DNA from: Mytilus galloprovincialis
Taxonomy: Eukaryota; Mollusca; Bivalvia; Mytilida; Mytilidae
Assembly: GCF_965363235.1 (NCBI RefSeq)
Contig: NC_134847.1
Location: 63,148,439-63,212,438, forward strand
Length of the DNA stretch: 64,000 nucleotides
Reading direction: 5' to 3'
In this document: positions 22,364 through 33,199 of the stretch, in pieces
Numbering within the stretch: the first letter of the stretch is position 1
Layout of the letters: each line of letters begins with the position of its first letter
Notes under the pieces: model-generated
Seen by the model: only the letters and a program-made list of their open reading frames with translations
What the model was told of the DNA's origin: nothing
Databases searched by the model: none
Made by a program: the position numbers and the translations under genes

Positions 22364-23914
22364 TTAGTCACTTTCTTGGTAGTACCCTGGAGAATCATAA
22401 AACTCTTCTTCCAGGTTTATATATTTGTCAATACTATCATGGTCACTGTAGCTATGATCTTCATAACTATCATTACTCCAACTGTCGTGGTCATCTCTGT
22501 CATGTTCATCTCTGTCATGTGATTCCTCTGGTGATGGTGACCGACTTCGCAAGTCTACTCCTACCCAGAGACAATTAGGGTAATACGTTTTCGTCAATAC
22601 AGTTCCACAGAAAGAGTAAAAATATCCCCGCTCACTGCCAGGTTTATTGGTTTTTATCCCAGCAGTATCTCCGCCAAATTCCGAGCCATACGGGCCGAAT
22701 ACGTTGCCAAAATTAGAAGTAAATCTTAGACCCATTTCTGTCGTATTGTAAAAGCTCTCAACTTTAACAATAACTTCATTCCGTTGTAATATAAATCTCT
22801 CATCTGATAATTCTATATCAGAGCATTTCTTGTTGCACCTCTTTTCCTTGCTGTCTTCGTGTATGACGCTCAGTTCTTTACCACTTCTGCAAGTTACTAC
22901 AATTCTATTGATCCTTGTTATAACTTTCTTTTTGTCCAATGTACTGCAAAGACATCTCGAAACAAAAATTCTGATTTCTGAAGCACGGTCATCCACAAAT
23001 TGAAAATCCCTTGTCCAATTATGTCCATGATAATCATAATGATATTCCATATTTCTCCAGCACCCTGAAAATTTCCTGACCTCAGACCACTTCTTTGGCA
23101 ATAGTTGGTCTATCGATTGATTTCTAGGGTACTGCATATAAAGTAAAATATTTCTTATAGCGTCACTGTCATATACAGAAGGGTAATTTTCTAATGTTTC
23201 AACTAAGTCGTGGAACGGAATTTCCGAAAATTTGATAGTCCATAAAAGGGAATCTACGTTAAGTTTTTCTATCTGACCACCACCTTTGTTTGAGATGTAT
23301 TCTAGTACAACCTTCAGCAACTCCAGTTCTACGTTTTCGGCCGGAATATCAAATATCAAAGCCGATAAGTTTGTGTTTGACAGCAATGTTTCCAAATGAT
23401 CTACGGAAAGTGAATTCAAAAGTCCTTTCTTTTTAACATCTTCAAAATTCTTCGTAATGAATGAGCACACAGCTTTCAGTTGTTGCATTAACCCCAATGT
23501 GCATGCAAAGGTTGACACTTTGACAAGGTTGTCAAAATCAACATGCATATGCCTTTTCATGAAATTTACTGTTGCCTTTTGCATGCCATCTGCTTTCAGA
23601 ACAACAGTAGCTTCATATAATTCCATTGCATTGTGCTCTGTTATTTTTATTTCCCCACTGTACGCAAATTGTACGATAGTTTCTAATATTTCGGAAGAAA
23701 TATTATCTATTAAAAAAAGTTCTTGTGATGAATGATCTTGGAATAGTGTCTCAAAAAAATCAGAAAAAGATGTCAGAATTAGTTTATGTGCGGTGACCTT
23801 TACTTCGCCAGACTGCAGAGTAACATCACAATACTTTCTGGCTTTACGGGCTTCGTTTATTTTAAGGCAGATGTTTCTATGGTACTGCTTTTCTCTGTAT
23901 GTACTGAAAGACAT
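22364..23914 (-). CDS. BTB-BACK protein with C-terminal jacalin-like lectin domain
   Basis: A 516-residue frame in one coding exon. Residues about 19-123 form a BTB/POZ domain (CDVTLQSGEVKVTAHKLIL, IVQFAYSGEI). About 130-255 fit BACK. About 325-456 resemble a jacalin-like beta-prism lectin domain: ITRINRIVVTCRSGKEL, an ERFILQRNEVIVKVESFY strand pair, GLRFTSNFGNVFGPYGSEFG with the family's GPxG turn, then a Gly/Phe strand region and WVGVD. Residues 457-516 are an Asp/His/Ser-rich acidic tail. BTB-BACK proteins usually act as CUL3 ubiquitin-ligase adaptors with a C-terminal substrate-binding domain, commonly Kelch; here the lectin-like fold takes that place. Glycan or substrate specificity is unknown. 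A strong acceptor lies just upstream of the ATG. Confidence 0.83.
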   Translation of the reverse strand: MSFSTYREKQYHRNICLKINEARKARKYCDVTLQSGEVKVTAHKLILTSFSDFFETLFQDHSSQELFLIDNISSEILETIVQFAYSGEIKITEHNAMELYEATVVLKADGMQKATVNFMKRHMHVDFDNLVKVSTFACTLGLMQQLKAVCSFITKNFEDVKKKGLLNSLSVDHLETLLSNTNLSALIFDIPAENVELELLKVVLEYISNKGGGQIEKLNVDSLLWTIKFSEIPFHDLVETLENYPSVYDSDAIRNILLYMQYPRNQSIDQLLPKKWSEVRKFSGCWRNMEYHYDYHGHNWTRDFQFVDDRASEIRIFVSRCLCSTLDKKKVITRINRIVVTCRSGKELSVIHEDSKEKRCNKKCSDIELSDERFILQRNEVIVKVESFYNTTEMGLRFTSNFGNVFGPYGSEFGGDTAGIKTNKPGSERGYFYSFCGTVLTKTYYPNCLWVGVDLRSRSPSPEESHDRDEHDRDDHDSWSNDSYEDHSYSDHDSIDKYINLEEEFYDSPGYYQESD

Positions 23915-23941
23915 TCCTATTCTGTTAAATTAGCCTTGAGC

Positions 23942-25093
23942 CTGAAATTTAAAAAAAAATACACCTTTGTTACTGGTTTGACTAATATAGATCTATTCGA
24001 TTTTTGTACCTAGACATTTGACTGATAAACGCAACTAGGGGAACTCACGTTTAATGCAACACTTGTTTAATTTGTGTTTAATTTGTGAACTGTCAACATG
24101 TAGTCTGATGGCATACTATTTTGGAAAAGACAGATAAAATCAGTGGCTATTTTGCAGGCACTGATTAAAATATCTTGATTCAATCAGGCACGATAGCATG
24201 TTTCTATAACAATGGCTATTTCACCGGCATCAGCAAAAAAAGTGAACTTGATATTTTGCCGGTGATCGTTCTTCAAGTGTAAAGAGGGAAATTATTTAAT
24301 ATTTACTTTTGAAAAGTCCTATGAAAATGTGCACTGTCAACATAATTTAAAAAAATCAAATCATGAATTACTGATTTACCAGTATTTAAAAAAGAAAACA
24401 GCTAACAATCATGCCTCGTTCACACGGACATTTAATTCGAATTGAATTCGAATCGAATGCGAATCGAATTCGCTAATCGCGTTCACACACTCTTCTTTTT
24501 TAATTCGAATTGATTCGAATTGGCTAATTCGAATTACCCAATTCGAATTAGAAATACGTTTTCGTTAATAAGAATTAAAAGTTAACGTCGTTTGGACAGT
24601 AAAGCGAATTTGACGCGCATTGTACTTCGAATTAGAATTGACGTTAGGACGTAAAACGTTTCGAATGCGAATTAAACTAATTCGAATTAGTTAATGCGAA
24701 TCGAATTCGAATTACGTGTGAACTAAGCATCCTATTTGAGACAGATACCGGCACACAATCGTTTATTAACACTATCCATCAAAGTGAAAATAAGAGTTTA
24801 TCAGTCAGTCTAATGCTAAATGTATGCATCAGAATAAATCTCGGATTTTTTAACCGTATGTTATAAAGGAAAATTCTCGTTAAAAAGCTCATTGGATCAA
24901 AACTTTGATAAAACAGTATTACAACAATATAAATGGTCAATGACCGCGGCATACATGTAGCTTAACAAATAAAAAATGTTTAAACTAAATCTGCTTTTGA
25001 AATAAAAGTCAGTTCTTTGAATTGCATACATGTGTTTACAAAAAAAGTTAACCATTTCTATAGAAATGTGCTATTTATTACATATGAACTTAC
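23942..25093 (-). other. Probable 5'UTR intron of the BTB-jacalin gene
   Basis: On the minus strand CTGAAG|GTAAGT at 25094/25093 is a near-ideal donor. A T-rich tract ending in AATTTCAG|GC at 23942/23941 is a strong acceptor 27 nt upstream of the start codon. Together they imply a non-coding first exon ending at 25094. Inferred from splice-site quality only. The intron contains the MITE at 24413-24728. Confidence 0.6.
24413..24728. mobile_element. MITE packed with AATTCGAATT motifs
   Basis: About 316 bp. The ends are inverted repeats: GCCTCGTTCACACG on the left and CGTGTGAACTAAGC on the right, followed inward by AATTCGAATT on both sides. The whole element is dense in ATTCGAAT/GAATTCG words in both orientations, so each strand can fold extensively. 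No coding capacity; target duplication ambiguous. Confidence 0.72.
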
Positions 25094-25102
25094 CTTCAGA
25101 TC

Positions 25103-25150
25103 AAAGTGAAAGTACAACATAGAATATCCGAAAGTGAAAGTACAGTTTTA
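25103..25150. promoter_or_regulatory. Two GAAAGTGAAAG-like sites (ISRE/IRF-like)
   Basis: CAAAGTGAAAGTACA (25102-25116) and CGAAAGTGAAAGTACA (about 25129-25144) are direct repeats. The second matches the GAAANNGAAA core bound by IRF-family factors. They sit just upstream of, or within, the inferred first exon of the BTB gene and about 340-380 bp before the dynein ATG. Function inferred from motif only. Confidence 0.35.
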
Positions 25151-25331
25151 AAATGACTAAATCCGAAAAGATAAAATATTCTGATCTCTTCTTTATAAAA
25201 ATTTGATGAAACTGATGAAAAAAGCTTACGATATAATCATTATGAGATAAAAAAAAAATAATAATGTTATAATAAATAGTTTAAGGGGAGATAACAACTG
25301 TTCGAACAGGTGCTTCATACGGGCACTTTTG

Positions 25332-25350
25332 GTTACCAACAACAATGATG
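25332..25350 (+). promoter_or_regulatory. X-box-like and GATGGCGGC (YY1-like) promoter motifs of the dynein gene
   Basis: GTTACCAACAAC (25332-25343) resembles an RFX X-box, typical of ciliary genes, though without the usual spacer and with one mismatch. It is followed at once by AATGATGGCGGC, a YY1-like initiator-region motif common in TATA-less promoters. Position about 140 nt upstream of the dynein ATG is apt. If transcription starts upstream, the ATG at 25345 would open a 6-codon uORF. Confidence 0.35.
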
Positions 25351-25485
25351 GCGGCCTACATATGAAAGAAGTTCAGCGTTCCATAACATTAGAAACAAGC
25401 TACAGAAACCGTAGATGGAAAGGCCACTTTTAATTTTGAAATAGTTATATGTTGTAGATAGGTTTGGTACCATTTTTGTATTAAA

Positions 25486-28400
25486 ATGGACGAACGACAT
25501 TGGTGGATCGCTGGAAAGATCCAGGAAAGTTTTAAAATTGGTGGATATGACAACCCAACTCTCCTTGAAGATTTTATGACCGAACAAAATAATCTTAACA
25601 AAATAAACAAATTTCTAAAAGCAGGGGGGCCATGTAGATTGTTTTTCTACTGTGAAAAATTGCCTGAAGGAGAATTGGCAACCAGTCATTTACACGTGAC
25701 TGGCACTCTTGCGTCACTGAAAGATGCCAACTTGGACCAGTTGAATGTATTGTATTTCTTGAGGAACAGAGTCGACAAAGATGTTGATCCCACAAGGATG
25801 GAAAGAGATATTTTCTGCGGTGAACTCAAGCATAATACCATGGAAACACTTACATCATTATTATCAGAAGTTTACATACCATTAATTAAAGCGCAGAAAG
25901 AATGGGGAGAATGCAACAACGAAAGCCAAAATAACTTGACTCATAGTATGGATAAATTTCTTACAGCTTTAAATGAGTCAACAGCATCCATGGCTAGTTC
26001 AAAGCAATTGGTAAAAATGATTTATATTGAATTACTGTCATAATTAAAAAAAATATAAAACTTAAATATATTGACAACTCAAAGTAGATATCTTCACATC
26101 ACATTTACATGTACAATTGTCTTATGACAAATATCAATGTTTCATTGCTTCTTATGCACTTTCGCACCTCAAAAGTTAGCCCCTGGCATAGGTCACTCAC
26201 TGTAATGAAATTTGAAATGTACATATATTTTACTGTGAAAAGATAATTATCCTCCTTTTGTCCACATTTAATTATACAAACTTAATTTCTATCATCTACA
26301 TTGTGTACATGTAAAACAACCTCAATTTCTTATGTGTGTCTATTAGTTAGCAGCACTATACATTGACCTAAATATAGCAGATTCACTTTCAGAAATACTC
26401 AATAGGGACCAAACTCAAATTGAAATATTACTATTAAAATTGAGAATGGAAATGGGGAATATGCAGTCAAAGAGACAACAACCTGACTAAAGAGCAGATA
26501 ACAGTCCAGGCCACCAATGGGTCTTCAATGCAGTGAGAAAAATTTGTACCCCGAGGTGGTCCTCACCTGGCTCTAAATAAAAATGTGTACTAGTTCAGTG
26601 AATATGGACATGATACTGAACTCCAAATCATATAAATAAACTAAAATAAAAAAACATGCAAGACAAGCAAGGGCCAGAGTCTCCTGACTTGGACAGTTTC
26701 AAAGTGGGGCAGGGTTAAACTTTATACAGTTGTTTTTTTTCTCTTTTCTTTATAAAAAAGAATTAGGGTAATAAGACCTTTATTTGGCTCTTATATTGTA
26801 GTTCAAATTTAAAAGTAAACATACATAATCTTAAATTTGTCCTAACTAAACTAAGGTTCAAGGTGTTTAGACATTGAATAAAACAAATTTAAGATTGGAC
26901 ATCTTGAAATGCTATAGTGCAGAGCTACAAATGTAGTTATATTGTACAAGTATTATTTAAGTTAAAAGCAAATTATTCGTATCAGTAAACATTGAAACTT
27001 GGTACACATGACAATTATTTCAAACTGAACATGGGAATGAGATCTTGTTATCCTTCCTTTAATAATCAATATGAAATTAACATAAACTTAAATGTCAAAA
27101 TTTAACCATGTCTGTAATATTTATTAGATGCTGAAGCAGCCAGAAAATGTGATTTTGAATGACTTTAAGATGCAAAGACAAGCAGCATTAGATACACAGT
27201 TGATTGGTCAGTATGAAGAACTGGTAACTGATTGGATGAACACAATAGAAACTATTTTGAATGACACCTCAGATGAAAGGTATGTAGACATCATTGTATA
27301 AATTTTGCATACTTTGAATCATCACTTCATCTGGATTTTACACCAATCATGTTTTTAAGATTTTTTTTTGACTATTGATATATATACTTATCAATGCAAT
27401 AAATGCCAATTATTCCATATTTCTTGGAAAATGGTGTTGGATAAAAATTGTTTGCATCTCACTGTTATTGTTTAACTGTAAATAAAAAAAATTATCTCAG
27501 TGTACGATAATCCTTTATGTAAAGTCCAAAAGTTAATTAAACCTTTTAACTGAAAACTAACTGATCATGAAAACAATCCGATTTCAAATATACCAATTCA
27601 TTAAAGAGAGACTATTTAACAACAGAAATATAAATCGTTCAAGTTTCAAGACTAATAGACAAGAAGGCTTCTTTAAATACATCATAATTCTCCTTTGCTT
27701 TAGGGGTACTTTTATCTATATTATGTATTTCAAAAGCTTTGATTTAAAGATCAGCATCATTTTCTTATCTTCTTGCTTGAAACTGATATTGACTTTCTCT
27801 ACTAGGAAAGTGGCTTTCCCTGATGAGCCAGCAAGGTGATTGTTTTTCTAACTTGTAGAAGTAGATTTCATTCTAATATACCATAATTGTGCTATCTGTA
27901 TAATGTGTAGATTTTACAGCAATATTTTTTCCATTACAAATCATTTATGAGGGACATGAACCAAATGGTAGAATATTAGTACCCAAAAAAGTACTCTGGT
28001 TTCTTAAATCATGACATTATTAGCAATAAACAAACAAGATTGAAAATCAGCCTTGTTTTGGGTAAACCCTCTTTGTAAAAAAATAATTATGTTAAGATCA
28101 AGAAGAGCATTCAATGTATCTGTATTCATAAAAGCCATTCATAAAAGTAATATTTTTTTTTAAATAGGTCAGTAGCATGTAATTGTTTTTATTAGAAATC
28201 TTTTTCAAAGCCTGTTATCTTTAGACCTGTTGTCCGAAAAATGAGAAATTTTAGTATATAAAATCTTTATATATTAGATGTGACCAATTCTATTTCTACC
28301 ATTGGACATGAAATCCCATCAAAATTAAACTAAAATATAATAATTCACATGTAAATTTTGCTTATCAACATATTTATTATATAAGCTAAATTAATTAACA

Positions 28401-31400
28401 TGACTTTAAATGTGCTGAATATATTTTTACTGATTTTATGTATTGTTCATACATGTAAATGTCTTATTCAGTTGTAATGTCCTGTTACAAATAGGTAGAA
28501 GTCAGTGTTTAAAATATATAAATATGTGTAAAATACACAATCTTCACTTATTAAATGAGAATTTTGTAGAATTGTCTTCTGGACTTATACTATTGAAGAG
28601 CAATTCGACCATATACCTTGACCCCTTTAGTTTTAGATTCCTGAGACAGCACTGCCCTCCCTGTAGTATATAATGTACGTGTTATCTGTATTATTTAATA
28701 TATGTCGGTACTTATAGGAAAGAAGTATTGATCAATTATTTCAAACATTTAAATAAATTTGACTGAATCATTGATTGATGTAGATTTGATCCTTTCTCTT
28801 TACACTGATAATAGTAAAACAAACACAAGAAGTGATGCAAACAGCTGGATCAATTTAAGGTTGGCATGTTTATGGCACTTATTTGTGATGGGGCGAGTTG
28901 CTGTTTTGGTGTGTCTAGAAAAGATAATATTATTATTTATTTGCTAAATATATCTGAATTAATATCTTGTATAAATTTTTTTGCATAATGATTAAATCTA
29001 TTATGAAGATTGAAGTAGTCATTATTTTAGTCATCAATTATTATTTAAAAAAATAAGCATTTAGAACATTTCTGCCATAGAAAAATCACGTTACTGAAAA
29101 TTGTGGACATTTTTCAAAAGATTTAAATATTATTTTGTGTGTCTAACTATGCAATTTTTGATGTTCTGACTTGAAAAGTGATTAACATTATGATTAAGGT
29201 TTTTATGCTAGGTGGAGAGCTAGGTTAACCAGTGTTGAGCAATGCTTTGTAGTAGATTTTTTTTCTTAACATGATATGTGTTATACATGTAGGATACTCT
29301 TGTTGACATTATTGTTATAAATTCTTATTCAGTAAGATTTTCATCACATTTACTATTGTGTTTTTAAGTGGAGAATCATTATTTCTGGACCTAAGTTATT
29401 TTGAAGAGAGGTAAGACTAGGGTGAAGATTTGTAGAATTATTTTGATTCCCTTGTAGAATGACACTGACCTTGCCAGATTTATACTTTGTTTTAATATCG
29501 AGAAATGGTTGATTCAAGTTAGTGTAAAGTTATAAAGAATAGAAGTTCCAACTTGAAATACTATTTTCATTATTGCATTAGGGTACCTGCAGATATCAGA
29601 GTTTGTGAAGACTTACAATGTTTACATACATTTATTTGTACATTTATTTGTACTTTTAAATTTATGCATGTTATACATCTTTGTTAAATTTCACTATATT
29701 TCAGCAGATTTTAAAATTTATGCTAATAAAACTTGAACATTTTATAAATCTGGTTCTAGAATAAGATTCTGTCATTATTGAGTGGTAGTTAATTTAGACA
29801 CAATGATTAGTTTTATGTCAGTTTATCCATGCTAAAAGTATTGGAATTAGTTCCCCTTCAAGACAATTTTATTTTATTGTGAAATGTGGTGCAGTTTTAG
29901 TTCTTTTGGGTTGACTCGTTAGAAGTGATGTAATTAGATTCTAGTGATTTGATTAAAAAATCATTTGTTTGATATCTTTCTTTGAATTTTGATTTTCCTG
30001 TGATGTTTTTCATTGTTATTCATCTTAAATTATTTCATATGATTCACAAAATGTTTAGTTTCTAGATGTTTTGCCTTGATTTATTTGAATTTTGGGGAAG
30101 ATGACCATGGCTTGCCAGTTTATCTAGATATTACTGGCTGTTTGATCTGCTTCCAATATTTTCTGAAATTTATTACATCTTACTGTGACTTGATAGAGGG
30201 TTGCTCTCCAGGTATTGCAATTTATTCAAAATTTTGACCAAAATGGCAAATTTCTTTATTTTTTATAAAACCAAACTTCAACTGATTAGAAGTTTTAACA
30301 AACTGCTGTAGAAAACCAGTCAAGTCGAGAAAGTGCAAGGTGATAACATAAACATTCTTACAATCATATTAGACTTTTATTCCACTTAAATGATATTTTG
30401 TCTTTTAACGATATTTATATAAATTTTACTGTAATTGTCATACTAAAGGTGTTAGGTTTTAATTTTGAATTGCTATAAAAAATTACCAAACTAAGCTTCA
30501 TACAATTTTTCTTTGAAAAAGTCTTCTATATTCATAAGAAGCAGACATCATTTGAATTAAACATCAAGTCACAGTAACATCAAACACTTATTTTGGGGTT
30601 TTATTTGATAATTAACAAGGTATTTTGTAATATCAAGTGAGCTCCAGTCTTTTGTTTAGATGAGACAGCTGCCTTGAGTTGGAAAAATATTTAATCATAA
30701 GGAACTGCCTGGTATATTAAAGCTTAGTTTATTGTATTTTATTATTTACAATTATGCTTTTAACATGAAATAGATTTAAATCTTGATGATTGACTATTTT
30801 AGATTTATGGACCCCAATGCTGGACCTCTATCGGAGTTGGAGAGATGGCGTAGACGTCAGAGGTTGTTGACCAGTATTACAGAGCAGTTAAAGAGTAAGG
30901 AATGTAAAGCCGTTATTGGTGTACTTATCACTGCCAAATCTAGACTGCTCAAGAAATGGAAAGTTGTTGATGCTTCGTAAGTATTTGAATTTTTTTTTAA
31001 AAAGTTTTATCATTCAGTACATATACATGTATGACTTATTTTTGTTTTAGATAAATTAATATTGCATACCATTATTGTGGTATCCCGAGTACTGACCTTC
31101 ACCATATTATTTTGACAAAAATATGTATTTGATTTGTTTTTTTGGTATCCAAATCACTTGAAAAATGCATTTTTAGAGTCTTCAAGTATGGTAAATGGAC
31201 AGAAAGTCACAGGACAAAAAGTCACAGGACATAAAGTCAAAAATTTGGTAGGACAAAAAGTCACAGGACAAAAAGTCACAAATAATCTGTTGACAATTGT
31301 TTGAATATGTAAGAGAAATATCTTGAAATATTTTCTTTTTTAATACATATATTCATATTAAAGTTTAGGAAATGTGTCATTATACTTGAAAAATAAAGAT

Positions 31401-33199
31401 TTATTTAATTTTAATCGTGCAAAAGAAAGATTTCTTGGTACCAATTTAAGTGCCAAGCCACTTTGACATTTTGTTTTTTTAATAATTATTTAATCATCTT
31501 TGATATTTTTTTGATAAATTTTGTTTACAAAGTTGGTTTATATACAATAGTTCAAGAAAAATACAAATTTTCTTTGTATAAATAATCGTTTTTTTATTCA
31601 AAGAAAATAATCAGAAAATATGAATTGTGACTTTTTGTCCTGTGACTTTTTGTTCGTGACTTTTTGTCTGTGACTTTTTGTCCTGTTACTTTCTGTCCTA
31701 CATTACCTAATAAATATAACCAATTGCAAGCCCTAAAAAAATTAATGGATATTGAAGAAAAAAATACAAAACAGTGACTTCGAAAAAAAATAAAACCATG
31801 AATATATTTTGTAAGATATAATGGTATGTTCCTAATTACTAAATTGTATTTTTAAATCAACAGTTCTTAGAAGTATTTATATTTAAATTTTTGTTGGAAA
31901 TATTTATAAAACCTTTATATGTATGTAAAAAAAAAAGAAAGATTGTTCTTTTGTTGTCAATGAACTCCAATCATAAGCAACTGTCCATAAGGTAATTCTT
32001 ACACATATGTATCTACCCTTTGAATTTTGTTAGGTAAGAAAAATCATATGTTAATGTTTTCATTGAATTTTACAGAATTACAGATGCCATGAATGATACC
32101 AAAGACAAAGTAAAGTATTTGGAATCCCTAAGACGCCATTTTGATCAGCTATACCATGATGCAACACCAGCTTCCATTATAAACAATGCTATCCCAGGCA
32201 TCACGAACAGTGTTCGACAGATGGATTCTATTTCCAGGTACTATGCCAGAACAGGGTTTCTTGGTATAGTATTTACAAAAATAACCAACCAGTTAGTATT
32301 AGCTTGTAAAGAATATATTAGAAATTTCACCAGTAATGTGTATGATGAAGATGAACTTTGGGTCAGGATAGCTGAGGAAATCAAACATAGAGAACTTCTA
32401 TCAACAGTTGATCCACAACAAAGATTACTAAGGAGTCAAGTGGAGTCAAAACTAAAGGTACATTTTTACTATGCTAAGAAATATAAAGTCAGTTGTCCTA
32501 TTACATTTTGTAAAGGAGGGAAATACTTTTCATTTTACAATATGTCCTTTGTATTTGGTTTAAATCGTATGTGTAAGAATGTTAATTGTAGATTTCCTAT
32601 AAAGTACTGTTGTGGACAAATAATTCATTAAAGCAGTTTCTACGAGGCCTATTGTAAAAAAAAAAATTGTCATCAAATAATGTAAAAGAAGAATGCAAAA
32701 GTTAAGAAATATATCTTAAAAATCATTATAAATTAGAAGATGTGGTATGAGTTCCAATGAGAAAACTCCCCATTGTAGTAACAATGCATAAAAGTTAACA
32801 ATTATAGGTTGAAGTTTTGCCTTCAACACAGAATCCTTGCTCACACCAAACAGCAAGCAATAAAGGGCCTAAAACAAAAAGTTCAGAATAATTCAAGCAG
32901 GAAAACCAACAAGTTTTCATATTTAAAAAATTAGACGTAAGATGTAAATGAATGAACTTATTTGAAATTTTTGTATATTTTAATTTTGTTCTTTAGGGAG
33001 GTATACAGAGAAGTAAAACCAAAGAAGGAAAAGATCTAGGATTACAAGATGATAGTCTGTATGGTCGTCTGAGGGCATGTCTGTCATTACAAGGCTTCTA
33101 CAGAGACACACTTCGCTCACTGAAAGATGCTCTAGGACAGTCACAGAACTTATCACACTTTCCATCCATCAGTAGTATGGGAGGCCTGGGCTCTGTTAA
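25486..33199 (+). CDS. DNAH5/8: Dynein heavy chain exons 1-5 (N-terminus and first DHC_N1 part)
   Basis: Exons: 25486-26010 (start; ends ..SSKQL, phase 0), 27128-27279 (QPENVILNDF..NDTSDER, ends phase 2), 30803-30976 (FMDPNAGPLSELERWRRR), 32076-32457 (ITDAMNDTKDK..SQVESKLK), 32997-33199 (GGIQRSKTKEG..GGLGSVK, phase 2). About 478 residues. The ATG at 25486 is chosen because family similarity (DERHWW..FLKAGGPCRLFFYCEKL) begins right after it. Exon 3 aligns directly after exon 2, so the short candidates between them (27806-29410) would be optional insertions. Confidence 0.88.

Noticed and set aside
29212..29223. 12-nt phase-preserving segment (WRAR) between GCTAG and GTTAAC
   Set aside because: Too short and splice sites too weak to claim as an exon by eye.
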